NCBI GenBank assembly: GCA_004102805.1
Contig: SCEG01000026.1
Coordinates: 1 to 42,420 of the forward strand
Direction: 5' to 3'
DNA from: Muribaculaceae bacterium Isolate-002 (NCI)
GTDB taxonomy: Bacteria > Bacteroidota > Bacteroidia > Bacteroidales > Muribaculaceae
Length of the DNA stretch: 42,420 nucleotides
The notes under the pieces were generated by a model. It was not told the DNA's origin and searched no databases. It was given only the letters and a program-made list of their open reading frames with translations. Positions 1-10,700 of the stretch are shown one piece after another (position 1 is the stretch's first letter; each line of letters starts with the position of its first letter). Both the position numbers and the translations under genes were made by a program.

Positions 1-157
1 TTTTTATACCACTTATTTTATTGAAAATCAGAGAAATGAATGCGAAAATCACCCTTTCCCATTCAGACTTCCCCCGCTATAAAATAACAGGCTTTTCGGA
101 AGCACAAGACTTTTTTAAATGAAAGAGCCGTGTATCCATATAATAAACAGCCTCAAT

Positions 158-189
158 CTTGGTCAACCGGAATAAATGTGTTAATTTTG
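158..189 (+). promoter_or_regulatory. Bacteroidales-type promoter for serB
   Basis: A CTTG at 158-161 and a TAATTTTG at 182-189 are separated by 20 bases, which fits the Bacteroidetes sigma-ABfr consensus (TTTG, 19-21 bases, TAnnTTTG). Transcription would start near 196, leaving a leader of about 75 bases before the serB ATG. Bases 1-157 are AT-rich and I see no gene in them; the short open frame at 130-321 overlaps serB out of frame and looks like chance. Confidence 0.6.
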
Positions 190-271
190 CTTTCAGATAT
201 GCGACTGCTTAAAAATTTCAGAGCAATCGCATGTTATATTAATCCCACAGAATATCAAACGAAATTACACT

Positions 272-1504
272 ATGGAGTCATCCAATATAGAACTTATACT
301 CGTCAACATCTCGGGTACTGACCGACCCGGTGTGACGGCATCACTGTCAAGCATACTGTCACGATACAATGCCCAGATTCTTGACATCGGTCAGGCCGAT
401 ATTCACCATACGCTATCGCTCGGCATTCTGTTCAAGACCACTTCCGACGTATCCGGCGATATACTCAAGGATCTGCTCTTTAAAGCCTACGAGCTCAACG
501 TCAACATCCGCTTCAACCCTATTTCAATCGACGAATATGAGAAATGGGTCGGCCTGCAGGGCAAAAACAGATGGATTATCACCATACTCGGCCGCAAACT
601 GACTGCCCGGCATATCGCTCTCGTCACCGATGAAATAGCTGCACAGGGTCTCAACATCGACGGCATACAGCGCCTTACCGGACGCATGCCGCTCAACGAC
701 AGCGACGAACCGCGCTCGAAGGCATGCGTCGAATTTTCAGTGCGCGGCACGCCGAGCAACTATCGCGACATGCAGAACCGGTTCATGCAGATTTCTTCCG
801 ACGAAGATTTCGACATCTCCCTGCAGGAGGACACACTCTATCGCCGATGCCGCCGACTGATATGCTTCGATATGGACTCCACCCTTATCGAGACCGAAGT
901 AATCGACGAACTCGCTGACCGTGCCGGCGTAGGTGACCAGGTGCGCGAAATCACCGAACGGGCAATGCGCGGCGAGATTGACTTCTGCGAGAGCTTCCGC
1001 GAACGTGTTGCGCTGCTGAAAGGCCTTGACGAAAGCGTAATGCGAGAGATAGCGGAAAACCTTCCAGTCACCGAAGGGGTCGGCCGCATGATGGAGGTGC
1101 TCAAACGCGCCGGCTTCAAGACCGCAATTCTCTCCGGCGGATTCACTTATTTCGGCAACTATCTCAAACAGAAATTCGGTTTTGACTACGTATATGCCAA
1201 CGAACTCGAGATTGTCGACGGCAAGCTGACCGGACGCTATCTCGGCGACATCGTCGACGGCAAGCGCAAAGCCGAATTGCTGCGCCTCATCGCACAGGTC
1301 GAAAACGTAAACATAGCGCAGACCATTGCTGTGGGCGACGGTGCCAACGACCTGCCTATGCTCGCCACCGCCGGCCTCGGCATAGCATTCCACGCCAAGC
1401 CAAAAGTGAAAGCCACCGCCGAGCAATCAATCTCGACAATCGGCCTCGACGGCATACTCTATTTCATTGGCTTCAAAGACTCATTCATCACTCCGGCCAA
1501 ATAG
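272..1504 (+). CDS. serB: Phosphoserine phosphatase SerB (ACT + HAD)
   Basis: This cytosolic enzyme dephosphorylates O-phosphoserine to serine, the last step of serine synthesis. The 410-residue protein has an N-terminal half with ACT-type regulatory folds (about residues 8-170; SGTDRPGVTASLS opens the first), then a HAD phosphatase domain. The nucleophile motif FDMDSTLIE is at 199-207 with D200 and D202. A Ser-containing motif ILSGGFTYF and the terminal GDGANDLPM motif follow. Length and layout match Bacteroidetes SerB. The ATG at 272 gives the full ACT domain and sits downstream of a good -7 box. It is an ordinary chromosomal gene unrelated to the prophage. Confidence 0.96.
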   Translation: MESSNIELILVNISGTDRPGVTASLSSILSRYNAQILDIGQADIHHTLSLGILFKTTSDVSGDILKDLLFKAYELNVNIRFNPISIDEYEKWVGLQGKNRWIITILGRKLTARHIALVTDEIAAQGLNIDGIQRLTGRMPLNDSDEPRSKACVEFSVRGTPSNYRDMQNRFMQISSDEDFDISLQEDTLYRRCRRLICFDMDSTLIETEVIDELADRAGVGDQVREITERAMRGEIDFCESFRERVALLKGLDESVMREIAENLPVTEGVGRMMEVLKRAGFKTAILSGGFTYFGNYLKQKFGFDYVYANELEIVDGKLTGRYLGDIVDGKRKAELLRLIAQVENVNIAQTIAVGDGANDLPMLATAGLGIAFHAKPKVKATAEQSISTIGLDGILYFIGFKDSFITPAK

Positions 1505-1618
1505 CCGTGACAATAAGTCTATACCCGAAAAACCAACAGTTTTTTATTTTTTTAAGGAAACGCACTGTAACAATAACCGTAAATGTGCGTTTTAAAGACA
1601 GACAATAAAACAATAATC

Positions 1619-1945
1619 ATGACCGTCGACCAACTCCAATCCACAGTAGAAAGCATACAGGCTCAGAAAGACCGAGAAGTGACACAAGCCGGAATTATCG
1701 CATACGTCGCTCTGGCATGTGCCATCATAGGCCTCGCCTTCTGCTGGTATCCCATATTGGGAGCAGCCCACGCCATCGCCGGCACCATACTCGGCGTAAT
1801 GGCTCGCAAACGGACTGCACGGCGCGCGGAATTGTATGCCATAATCGCAGGAGCACTGGCGATAATAGCATCGGCTGTAATGACAATAATCGAACTCAAC
1901 AGCACAGAGATTGTCACCACCTACGACGCATCGCCTTGGTTTTGA
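1619..1945 (+). CDS. Small two-TM membrane protein (DUF4190-like)
   Basis: The function is unknown. The protein of about 108 residues has a polar N-terminus (MTVDQLQSTVESIQAQKDRE), a first hydrophobic segment around AYVALACAIIGLAFCW, a short basic stretch (RKRTARRAE) and a second hydrophobic segment around YAIIAGALAIIASAVMTII. This layout of two helices with a Gly/Ala-rich turn resembles DUF4190-type proteins. I prefer the ATG at 1619 to the one at 1583, because the extra 12 residues look like untranslated leader and 1619 begins a typical soluble N-terminus. It is followed directly by a strong terminator, so it is probably monocistronic. Confidence 0.7.
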   Translation: MTVDQLQSTVESIQAQKDREVTQAGIIAYVALACAIIGLAFCWYPILGAAHAIAGTILGVMARKRTARRAELYAIIAGALAIIASAVMTIIELNSTEIVTTYDASPWF

Positions 1946-1964
1946 GTCGGCAAAAAATTCATAG

Positions 1965-2001
1965 TCGGCATGACGCTGTGGTAGCATCATGCCGATTTTT
2001 T
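1965..2001 (+). terminator. Intrinsic terminator
   Basis: TCGGCATGA at 1965-1973 pairs perfectly with TCATGCCGA at 1987-1995, with an inner GCT/AGC pair in the loop. Six T follow at 1996-2001. It ends transcription of the small membrane-protein gene. Confidence 0.85.
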
Positions 2002-2016
2002 ATGTGACAGATAACG

Positions 2017-2046
2017 ACACTTACTTAAGTAAAAGTGTTATATTTG
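2017..2046 (+). promoter_or_regulatory. rnz-tadA promoter with adjacent palindrome
   Basis: TATATTTG at 2039-2046 matches the Bacteroidetes -7 box TAnnTTTG. No clear -33 TTTG is present. Instead the spacer is filled by an imperfect palindrome at 2017-2038 centred on ACTTAAGT, with outer ACACTT and AAGTGT arms. This could be an operator or an activator site replacing the -33 element. The leader (about 2053-2129) has a GCCGGC/GCCGGC hairpin. Confidence 0.5.
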
Positions 2047-2129
2047 CAGTTACAACGCCACGGCGACAACTACTTTACACCGGCCGGCCACATGCCGGCT
2101 AGACATCAACCCCATGAACAATATATCCA

Positions 2130-3047
2130 ATGGCAGATTTTAAAGTCAACATACTCGGATGCGGCTCCGCCACACCATCGCTCCGCCACATGCCGTCATG
2201 TCAGGTAGTCGACCACCGCGACAGACTGATGATGGTCGACTGCGGCGAAGGAGCCCAGCTTGCGATGCGCCGCATGCGGCTCAAATACTCACGGCTCAAC
2301 CACATATTCATATCACATCTCCACGGCGACCACTGCCTCGGGCTGCCCGGACTACTGTCGACAATGGCTCTGCACGCCACCGAAGGCTCCGTGACGGTGC
2401 ATACATTCGCAGAAGGAGCTGAACTGTTCAGCCGCATAATCGACTTCTTCTGCCGCGAACGCACCTACGAACTGAAATTCAACATAATCCGTCCGGAACG
2501 AGCCGTAATATACGAAGACAAATCGCTCACCGTAGAGACTTTTCCGCTCTACCACCGAGTGCCCTGCGTAGGATATATATTCCGCGAAAAGCCGAAACTG
2601 CGCCACATTAATCGTGAAATGATCGACTTCTACAACGTCCCTATAGTCCGTAGACACGCCATAAAGGAAGGCGCCGATTACACTCTTCCCGACGGAACCG
2701 TCGTGGCAAACCATCGGCTCACTACCCCGGCCGAACCGTCGTTGAGCTACGCCTACTGCTCCGACACCGCTTACAATCCTCTCGTGGCCGAGGCCGTAAA
2801 AGGAGTAGACGTGATATACCACGAAGCCACCTACGCCCACGACCAGGAAGCGAAAGCACGGCCACGCGGCCACTCAACCGCAGCCGAAGCCGCACGCATA
2901 GCCCTCGACGCCGGCGCAAAAAAACTCATCATAGGCCACTACTCCAAAAGCTACAACGACGAGACAATGCATCTCGACGACGCACGCAGCATATTCCCAC
3001 AGACAATAGCCGCCAACGAAGGCCTCTCAATCGACATATCAGAATGA
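2130..3047 (+). CDS. rnz: Ribonuclease Z
   Basis: This metallo-beta-lactamase-fold endonuclease matures tRNA 3' ends. The 305-residue protein has the signature HLHGDH at residues 63-68 (H63, H65, D67, H68), followed by GLPGLLSTMAL, which is typical of short-form RNase Z. Later zinc-ligand segments are visible: SYAYCSDTAY, DVIYHEATY, RGHSTAAEAA and LIIGHYSKSY. The length is normal for bacterial RNase Z. The start at 2130 begins a conserved strand (FKVNILGCGSATPSL). The stop overlaps the tadA start by four bases, so the two tRNA-processing genes are translationally coupled. Confidence 0.95.
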   Translation: MADFKVNILGCGSATPSLRHMPSCQVVDHRDRLMMVDCGEGAQLAMRRMRLKYSRLNHIFISHLHGDHCLGLPGLLSTMALHATEGSVTVHTFAEGAELFSRIIDFFCRERTYELKFNIIRPERAVIYEDKSLTVETFPLYHRVPCVGYIFREKPKLRHINREMIDFYNVPIVRRHAIKEGADYTLPDGTVVANHRLTTPAEPSLSYAYCSDTAYNPLVAEAVKGVDVIYHEATYAHDQEAKARPRGHSTAAEAARIALDAGAKKLIIGHYSKSYNDETMHLDDARSIFPQTIAANEGLSIDISE

Positions 3048-3583
3048 CCACCATTGAAGAAACCGACATCAGATTCATGCGCATGGCGCTCGAAGAAGCA
3101 CGCGCAGCCCTCAACGCCGACGAAGTGCCGATAGGAGCCGTCATCGTATCAGGCGGACAAGTCATCGGACGCGGACACAACATGACCGAAACACTCGGCG
3201 ACGTCACCGCACACGCCGAAATGCTCGCCATCACCGCCGCCACACAGACCCTCGGAGGAAAATACCTCGACAAAGCCACAATCTACGTCACCGTCGAACC
3301 ATGTCTGATGTGCGCCGGAGCAATAGCCTGGAGCCAGATAAGCCGTATAGTCTACGGCACCGGCGACCCCAAACGTGGCTACACCGCCTATATCTCCCCC
3401 CACCCCATCCCGGCGACAACCGCCGACAGCCCCATATCCGCAACCACAACACCGCGCATCGCCTCCGCCAATCATAAACCCAAACCCCATACACCATTCC
3501 ACCCCAAAGCCACAATAACAACAGGCATCCTCGCCCGGGAATGCGCCGACCTAATGCGCAACTTCTTCCGCTCAAAAAGATAA
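3044..3583 (+). CDS. tadA: tRNA-specific adenosine deaminase TadA
   Basis: The enzyme deaminates A34 of tRNA-Arg(ACG) to inosine, or acts as a guanine/cytosine deaminase-family paralogue. The cytidine-deaminase zinc site is intact: HAE at 57-59 (H57 ligand, E59 proton shuttle) and PCLMC at 86-90 (C87 and C90). The C-terminal helix motif GILARECADLMRNFFRSKR is typical of TadA. Oddly, the segment between GDPKRGYTAY and FHPKATITTG carries about 30 extra residues rich in Pro, Thr, Ser and His, giving 179 residues where about 150 is usual. The insertion keeps the frame. It overlaps rnz by four bases. Confidence 0.92.
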   Translation: MTTIEETDIRFMRMALEEARAALNADEVPIGAVIVSGGQVIGRGHNMTETLGDVTAHAEMLAITAATQTLGGKYLDKATIYVTVEPCLMCAGAIAWSQISRIVYGTGDPKRGYTAYISPHPIPATTADSPISATTTPRIASANHKPKPHTPFHPKATITTGILARECADLMRNFFRSKR

Positions 3584-3610
3584 CCCCTCAATAACAATCT
3601 ACACAAAAAT

Positions 3611-3628
3611 CATACATACATACATACA
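3611..3628 (+). repeat. Short CATA microsatellite
   Basis: Four to five tandem copies of the tetranucleotide CATA lie between the tadA stop and the IS remnant. The gap (3584-3663) has no gene and no convincing terminator hairpin. Confidence 0.6.
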
Positions 3629-3663
3629 ATGATTCGGTAAAATTTGAGGTTGTTCATCCTAGG

Positions 3664-4503
3664 CTAAGCCGCTAACTGAGTCAACCGATGATTTATTTTC
3701 TGAATTATTTTGATATGCGGAGATTTTCCGCAAGTCGAAATAATTGTTGAGGCGAGATAAGATTCAAACATAAGCCGTTTGAACTGTGCTAACGAAAGAC
3801 TCGGATAATCTTTCCTTATGACCTCCTTGCAGACATTGAGCGCAGTGAAGGAAAGATTGAATGCGAAGTCAAGCCGGTCTTTGTCGCGTGTCTGTTGCGA
3901 TTGGAGTCCTGTAAACTGTTTGGCATCGCGTATGCCGAACTCAATCTGAAAGCGGGTGCGGTAGAAACCGATGATCTTTTCAGGCCTCATATTGGTGTCG
4001 GTAGAGAAGTAAAGAAGAGGCTCTGCGTTTTCAACCGGACAGACCACGATACGGATGTCGCGTTTCAATGCCCTCGAATGCACGACCGCCGTGTGACATC
4101 GGTTTTTGTTTCCTTTGGAATCCTCATATATGAATGAAGTGAACACGGACATGTCAAGGTTGGAGAAATCCACTTTCTCTCCATACTTTTTCTTTCTGCC
4201 GCGTCTTCGCGGGGCGGAGGAATCCGGTATGGCCAGATACCTCAGATATGAGTTGGCACGTAATCTCCCGACAAATCGAAATCCCATGCCAATCACTTCA
4301 TTCACAAATTCATATTTGGAAAAGAAGGCATCGGCAACCAGAATATCCGTCAGTGAGAGCAGCTCTGTCGCCTTTGACCTGACAAGTGCCACATACCAGC
4401 CAAGCATTGACATTTGTTTCTCAGATTCAAGAGTCTTGAAGTTCGGTGACTGGTATAATCCGCAAAACGAAGCGTGCAACGCCTCCAGAACGAAACGTGC
4501 CAA
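3664..4503 (-). pseudogene. 5'-truncated IS4-like transposase
   Basis: This is the C-terminal part of a DDE transposase. It has a DILVADAFFSKYEF segment carrying a catalytic Asp, an RGRKKKYG linker typical of Bacteroidetes IS4-like elements, and the Y-R-E-K motif YRTRFQIEFGIRDAKQFTGL. The N-terminal part with the first catalytic Asp is absent. Recognisable transposase sequence begins around YQSPNFKTLESEK (about 4456). The codons upstream of that (MARFVLEALHASFCGL) lie in phage-end repeats and are not transposase. The simplest reading is that the Mu-like phage inserted into this gene, leaving the 5' half beyond the other prophage end. It cannot make an active transposase. Confidence 0.8.
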
Positions 4504-4545
4504 AAATAAAACGAAACGTGAGGCTCAAACAAAACGAAGCGTACC
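4447..4545. other. Phage end with four transposase-site-like repeats
   Basis: Four copies of ACGAARCGT occur at 4467-4475, 4490-4498, 4511-4519 and 4534-4542. They are preceded by A-rich bases and spaced 23, 21 and 23 bases, about two helical turns. Reverse-complemented they read ACGYTTCGT, similar in style to the CGTTTC-containing MuA end sites. Mu-type ends begin with TG; TG occurs at 4447 and 4451, and transposase homology stops just outside. A-rich spacers suggest bendable DNA. Confidence 0.75.
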
Positions 4546-4673
4546 ATCGGTGCGCTTTTTTATTACAGCCGCTACTCTCCCATTTTTCAAAAAATTTTCG
4601 CCCGACTTCGCCGGGGTCTGTGGGTTGACCCCGGCGCGACTCCGGCTCTCCCCTGCTCCACTCCACTATATTT

Positions 4674-4710
4674 GAACGGCCTCCGAACATCATTCGAAGG
4701 CCGTTCTTTT
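4674..4710 (+). terminator. Strong hairpin near the phage end
   Basis: GAACGGCCT-C-CGAA and TTCG-A-AGGCCGTTC form a 14-pair stem with one mismatch around CATCA, and TTTT follows on the + strand. Read on the - strand (the direction of the fibre gene) the tail is not T-rich. It may therefore shield the phage from host transcription, or end the fibre message by secondary structure. Confidence 0.7.
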
Positions 4711-4731
4711 CGTGTTGCGCTTTTCGCTTTG

Positions 4732-4746
4732 GGTCGCTGCGCGACC
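4732..4746 (-). other. Hairpin just past the variable repeat
   Basis: GGTCGC and GCGACC form a perfect six-base inverted repeat around a three-base loop, 85 bases beyond the VR end and 17 bases past the fibre stop. DGRs such as that of phage BPP-1 need a small hairpin or cruciform downstream of VR for efficient retrohoming. This is a candidate for that element, inferred from position and shape only. Confidence 0.4.
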
Positions 4747-4762
4747 GCTTTGGCTTCGCCGC

Positions 4763-7700
4763 TCACGCAACCTCGGCCAACGCTTTAAACGCGGCCACGC
4801 TCTGCGCCCTGACGAGTTTGCCGCGGAAGGCCAGGCGCGACCCGACAGACGCGCCCGCATTCGAAGCATCGTTATTCGCATACGCGTACGACACGCCGCC
4901 ATTCGCATACGCGTTGTAGCTGCCGCGAAAGACCACACGGCCTGTGCCGGTCGTCAGCCAGTACATATCGCAGTAGTGCGTAGAGGACGAACCGTTGGTG
5001 GTGCCTACGGGGATTACTGCCATATAGAGGCCGTGGGCCACAGCTGCTGTCCATGCGCCGGAGTTGGTATGGCCCTTGATCATTACCGTGGTGCCGTCGG
5101 GGAACCATATACGCCACTTGCCGACATTGCCGTTTGTGTTCGGAAGATCCACCCCGTCCATCATGTCGTACTTGTGGCCGTATATGTCCTCATAGCCCAG
5201 ACAGCAGATATTGTTCATCTGCTCGACGGTCTTTGAACCATACTCCTCCTTGATATACCAGGCATACTGGTGAACGAGGTTATCGATAAGCGAGTTGGTG
5301 ACATTCGGGTTGACGGCCTTGGCCGCCTCGTAGCCCACGGTGTCGGTCATGCCGTACTTCATTGTACCGCCGACTGTGCGGTTGTTGGTATGGGAACCGG
5401 CTCCGCATTGTTCCTGGGCGTCCCTGCGACCATATTTGGCATAGAAGAGGTTGGCGATGCGGAAGTGCATAAGCGCGTCTATCTGCTGCATTCCCCGCTG
5501 CGCGCTATAATAGTGGAAGTCGGTCCAGGACATACTTGCCAGCGTGTATTTGCCGGCAACGGCCGCTCTGAACTTGCCGTTGACCTCGGAAGTGCCTACC
5601 ACGGCACAGAGGTGTTCGTCATCGTAGTACCAGTCCGGCTCCATGTCCTCGATCTTCGTGGAGTTGGACAGCACGACCTTGTCAAACTCTGCCGTGGGCA
5701 GTATGGTGAAGTGGAGCGAAACAGCACCTTCGGGCACATCAGATATGAGGTACATGCCCGGCTCGAACTTGTTGGCAAGGGTCGGTACTATGACCTCGCT
5801 GACCTTGTTGCCCTGCGCATCGCAGAAGATGGATCCCATGAGGTTTGTTCCGGGAACGGTCGGGAAGCGCACACGCTTATGCTTTGACACATCGACGGAG
5901 CAGACAGCATAGGCACTGTCGGTGCTGTATGAGGCGGCAAGGGTAGCCTTCCCGGTCATGATCTTTCTCCCCTGCAGATAGTCGCCGGCAGTCTTAATAT
6001 CCTCAAGGGTGAGGACATCGGCTTCAGGGCGCGCCGGGGCTTTGTCTTTGGCGTTGTTGCTGTAGCAGGAGTAGTGCTTGGCCTTGAGGTAGTCGTTGAT
6101 TCCCTTGGACCACATTCCGGGTTCGTACATCATCAGATCGCCCTCGGTGGAATCGAGTTTCGCCGGGGTGCAGTTGGCTGTATCCTCTGCGTCGGCGTAG
6201 TAGTTGGAGTTGCTATCGTGCAGGGGGAACCATGTCATCTCGCCGTCAAGGTTGTTCATCGTGGTCTCTACGTTGGCGATGGTGACCTGGCGCGTTGTGG
6301 CCTTTTTCGTCACTTTGGCGAGTGTCTTGTGGCGTTTGGCGAGTATCGCGGAAATATGGCCGCTGGGCCTGTATTCGTTGCCGTATTTGTAGCCTGTGCC
6401 GTTGTCGAGGTTGCTGACGTTGGCGTCGTCGCTGACGGAGTCGTCGAACTCGATCATGGTGTATTCGGGCTGAACGATGTTCAGTTCGGGGAAGTGGGCG
6501 CACATCTGCTCGTAACGGCCCTTCTCGATATACTTTGTAAGCCGTACGGTACCGACAAGGGCGCATGTGTCGGTGTAGTTGCCTTCGGCATCGACGCCGC
6601 CCATCGTCATAAACTTGTTGAGCCATGTGCCGTCATCCTCGCGGTCTATGCCGGTGACACGGATGCGGTCGGCATTGGCGCAGCGGTTCAGCAGTGTCTC
6701 CCAGTTAAGCCCGGGGCAGTTGTCGAAGATGAAGGTGCGAACGTTGCCGTAGGTCTCCAGTGTCAGGCCGCCGGGGGTGAGCTTCGAGAGATACTCGAGG
6801 CGCAGGGTGGTCAGGGTTCCCGGAAGCCGGGCTATTGTCAACGGGGCGCCTTTGGCGAAGTTGACGCTCTGGACTTTCGTGCCTCTCGCGTCGAGTTCCT
6901 CAAGTCTTGTCTGGTTGCTCAGGTCGAGGGCGGTGCTCGTGCTGCCGCCGGTCTTGGCCTGGGCCTGGTTCCTCAGGCTGAGTCGACGCAGCTGACGGCA
7001 GTTCCCTATCGACAGCCACCACCCGGTGGAGCCGCCTCCCTGCGGCGCGTCGAGGTTGAGTTCGCGCAGCACGGAGCATTTGCCGAGGTCGAGGGCGTTC
7101 TTGAGGTGGCCTGCCGCCCCGGTCATGTCGAGGGTCCTTATCCTGCTGGCTCCGTAGAGACGCAGGGGGTCGTTGACGGTATAGGCCCCGGTGATGTCGA
7201 GGATGGCGGTGTCGCCGGCATCCACGATGCCGGTGTTGGCGATGTTGGGGCTGTTGTTGGTGCCGTACCCGTAGGCGTAGGGCTCGTTGGCCGTGATCCG
7301 CACGGTGTCGGCGGCGTCGCCAGCTGTCCTGGCGAGGTAGAGGTCTATGTTGTCGGAGGTGAAGTTGCTCGTGCCGTATTTGGCGTCGAGAAGGGCGAAT
7401 CGGTTCCTGATGAAGTAGGTGCGGTGGCTCTTGTTGCTGCCCTGCAGGGCGTAGATGAAGGGCCACACCTTGCCGTACATGACCCTCGTGGCCGGGGCGA
7501 TGTATTTCAGGTAGCCGCTCTTGTTGAAGGCGCGGTCGCTCCAGTTGCCGCTCTGCTCGTCGTTGAGCATCGACAGCACGCGCTCGACGGTCATCACGGC
7601 GCGGTAGTTGGCGGCGCAGCGTCTGAGGTCGTCCTGGAGGTTGGCCAGCACGAGGTTCCACAGCACGCTGTCGAAGCCCTCCATCGCGTATTTGCCGGCC

Positions 7701-10700
7701 TCGGCATCCCATGTGTCGCGCATGGTGGTGTAGAGGTAGACAAGGAAGCAGTCGTTGCGCTTGCCTAACTGGGTGTCGCCGTCGTAGTAGGTGATGTACC
7801 ATATCAGCCCGTCCCATGTGCGCAGTATCATGTTCTTGGCAAACTGATCGACTCCAAGTCCGTATTCGCGGTCTATATAGTAGGTGAGTATGAAGTCCTT
7901 GTCGAAGTATCGGTCTATCTCGGCCTTGAATTTCGGACTGACATAGGTTGACAGGTTTGATGACGTCGCTCCGGCCGGCACGCATGACCGCAGCCATGAA
8001 TGCAGACGGAGGATGGCCTGCTGCTGTTTTGTTGACAGCCCGGCCCATTTGACGTCGCCGTCGGTCTGTACCTTCCCGGCTGAGTCCACTCCGTAGTTGA
8101 CCTCGGCGCCGCCGTCGAATTTCTCGATGAGTTCCGCGTCGGTCTTTGTCGAGAACAGGCACACCGGGGAGGTGTTGTTCAGGGTCTCGAGCGCTATGGG
8201 GCATTCGGGGGTGAAGCCTTCCACTCCCTCCATGCCGAACACCGGGCCGCTCTTGCTCTTCTCGTTGTTGAAGTTGTACTGGCCGTAATAGACGTTCTCG
8301 CCGTCTGCGGTCTCGGCGCAAAAGATGTCTATGGGCATACCGTCGATGGCGGTGCGCACGTTTATGGCCGCGAGGCTGTTGCCGCCCTGCTCGTACTGGT
8401 GACGCTGCGGCGGGGTGAGCAGCCCGAGTTCCTTCATGGTATCATTGAACAGCTTTGCCCAGCCGGTATTCAATGACATCGACGAATCGGAGTAGTCGCT
8501 CTTGCAGCAGACGATGGGGACAGGCACGGCACCGGGGCGCATGACGTATTTGTTGCCGGCAAGCACGTTCTTCCCTGTCATGGAGAGTTTCTCGCTCCCC
8601 TTGGTGAAGTAGATGCGGATGTTCTTGCTCGGATATTTGGTCGACGACGTGCCCTGTATCCTGATGTAGCAGTTGGAGAGGATGAAGTCGTAGTCCGGCC
8701 CGAGCGCGGAGTAATAATAGACGTCGGCCAGGAAGTCGGTCTTTTTGTTGTTGGTCTCGTAAACGTCGTCGAGCATGTTCTTCCTGACGATGCGCAGGAC
8801 TCCCTTGCCCTGGGCGCGCAGTTTGTCGAGGTCGACATCGCCGTTGTCGCCCAGGATGTCGTTCATGGTGAATTCGCCCATCATCTCCTCGGTGGTCTCG
8901 CAGTCGACGATGCGGTTCTCGAGTTCCTCGTCGTCGCTGAGGGCGCGGTTATATACACGTATGCTCTTTATCTCGATGTCGGCCTCGGTGCTGTCGATGG
9001 TGATCTCCTGCGGCGTGTCCTGACGGAAGCTGAAGGAGGAGTCGTAGATGTCGGCGCCGTTGCGGTTGCCGTTGATGTAGAGTTCCATCAGCCTGTCCTG
9101 TGCGGCCGTGCCTACTGTCAGGGCGACCTTGGTCCACTCTCCCTCGACGATGTTGGTGGCGAGTTTGATCTCGCGCGTCACCTGCTCGTCGTCCTCGTTG
9201 GTGTAGGTGACGGTCTGCCCGGTTCTGAAGCTCGCCTCGGAGGTGGTTATCAAAAGGCCTTTGCCCTTGTCAAGGCAGGATACGACGGGGGCGGTGCGGT
9301 CCATGATGTTGCTGACGCGCATGGTCATCTCTATTGTCAGGCCTGTGGCCTTGACATCGGTGGCGAAAGGATTGTAGCCGATGGTGGCCCTCGCTCCGTT
9401 GGTGAGCTTCAACGCCCCGTCTATCCATCCGCTGCTGCCCCAGTCCACGTTTTCAAACGACGTTGTAATGCCGTTCGATTCCCATTTGGCGCGGTCATCG
9501 GGGCTTTCGTCGTTGCTACGTCCGGCTGCGTCGAGCTTGAACTGGAGGCCGAACTGCGCCTCGCCGATGTCGATACCGCTCTCGGCTACATCGACCTGTA
9601 TGGTGTAGCTTGCTGAGCCGAGCTTGAGTTGCAGGGTCTGACGGCCTTTCTCGGTGAAGCGGTTGGTGTAGGTCTGCGCCGTCCTGGGCACGCTGACGGT
9701 GCGTGCCAGGGTGCCGTTGTGCCACAGTTCGACCGTGGCCGGAACCACGGAGGGGTCGTAGGCGGCGAAGTCGAAGGTGCATTTCTCGTACTGCCCTGCC
9801 TCGATGACCGGGACGGAGTGAGCCGCCCCGGTGAGTATGCGCCCGTCGGGGTGTATGATCTTGGTGCCTATGAAGGGCGCGCTGCTGCCGCGTTTGAGGA
9901 TGTCGAAGTAGATGCTCTCGCTGCGGAGCGTCAGGCCGTCCTGCTCCATCTCGGCCACCATCTGAACGGTATGGCGCCCCACCGACAGCCCGGCCATGTC
10001 GAGGGTGAAGTTGGAGTTGGTAGTGCCGCTCCTGGTCACGGAGTGGAGGTTGCGCTGCACCCCGTCGACATACAGTATTACGGATTTAGTGCCGGCACCG
10101 GACACGGCATAAGGTATCTCGACCTTGTCGTGTAGGTCGTAACCGCCCTGCGCGAGTCCGGCGGCCACGTTGTATGAGCTTGAGAGGTTAAGGCTGACGA
10201 CCTTGACGCTGACGTAGGCCGGCTTGCGCTGCTGCTTGCCGGTGGTAGGGTCGGTAGTGGTGGCGGTGACATAGATGTCGCTCGTGCCGAGAAGGAGGTA
10301 TTTCGTAAGGTCGAGGGTATAGGTGCCTTTGCTCACATCCTGCCTGGTCTCGCTGTAGGTGGTGACGATGCCGCGCTTGACGGTGATTTCCACTGTGGCC
10401 TTCTGCCCGGTGCTTGTTCCGGCTTCCTCGCCGGTAAACTGGTGGTCATAGCTCCATGTAAGGATGGCGGAGCCGCCCTCCTTTATGGTAGACGCACTCA
10501 GCGATGCGTTCAGCACTATCTTGGTGCCGGCGGATTCTCCGCCGCCGCCCCCGCCAGCCGGTATGTTGAATTCGGTAATGACGGAGCTTTTGCTCTTGAG
10601 CTGCACGGTGACGGTGCCGTCCTCGTTCTCTATGACCTCGTTGTTGAAAAGAGTGCCGGATTCCAGTTCCGACAGCTTGGCTGTCACTACCCCGTTCTGC

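Noticed and set aside
737..1426. - strand open frame opposite serB
   Set aside because: It is antisense to a well-defined gene with intact motifs.
4106..4675. + strand open frame across the IS remnant and phage end
   Set aside because: It is antisense to clear transposase sequence and runs on into end repeats.
6074..7768. Long + strand open frame (564 residues) opposite the fibre gene
   Set aside because: It is antisense to the 2300-residue gene, has Gly/Val/His-rich composition typical of a mirror frame in high-GC DNA, and no recognisable domain.
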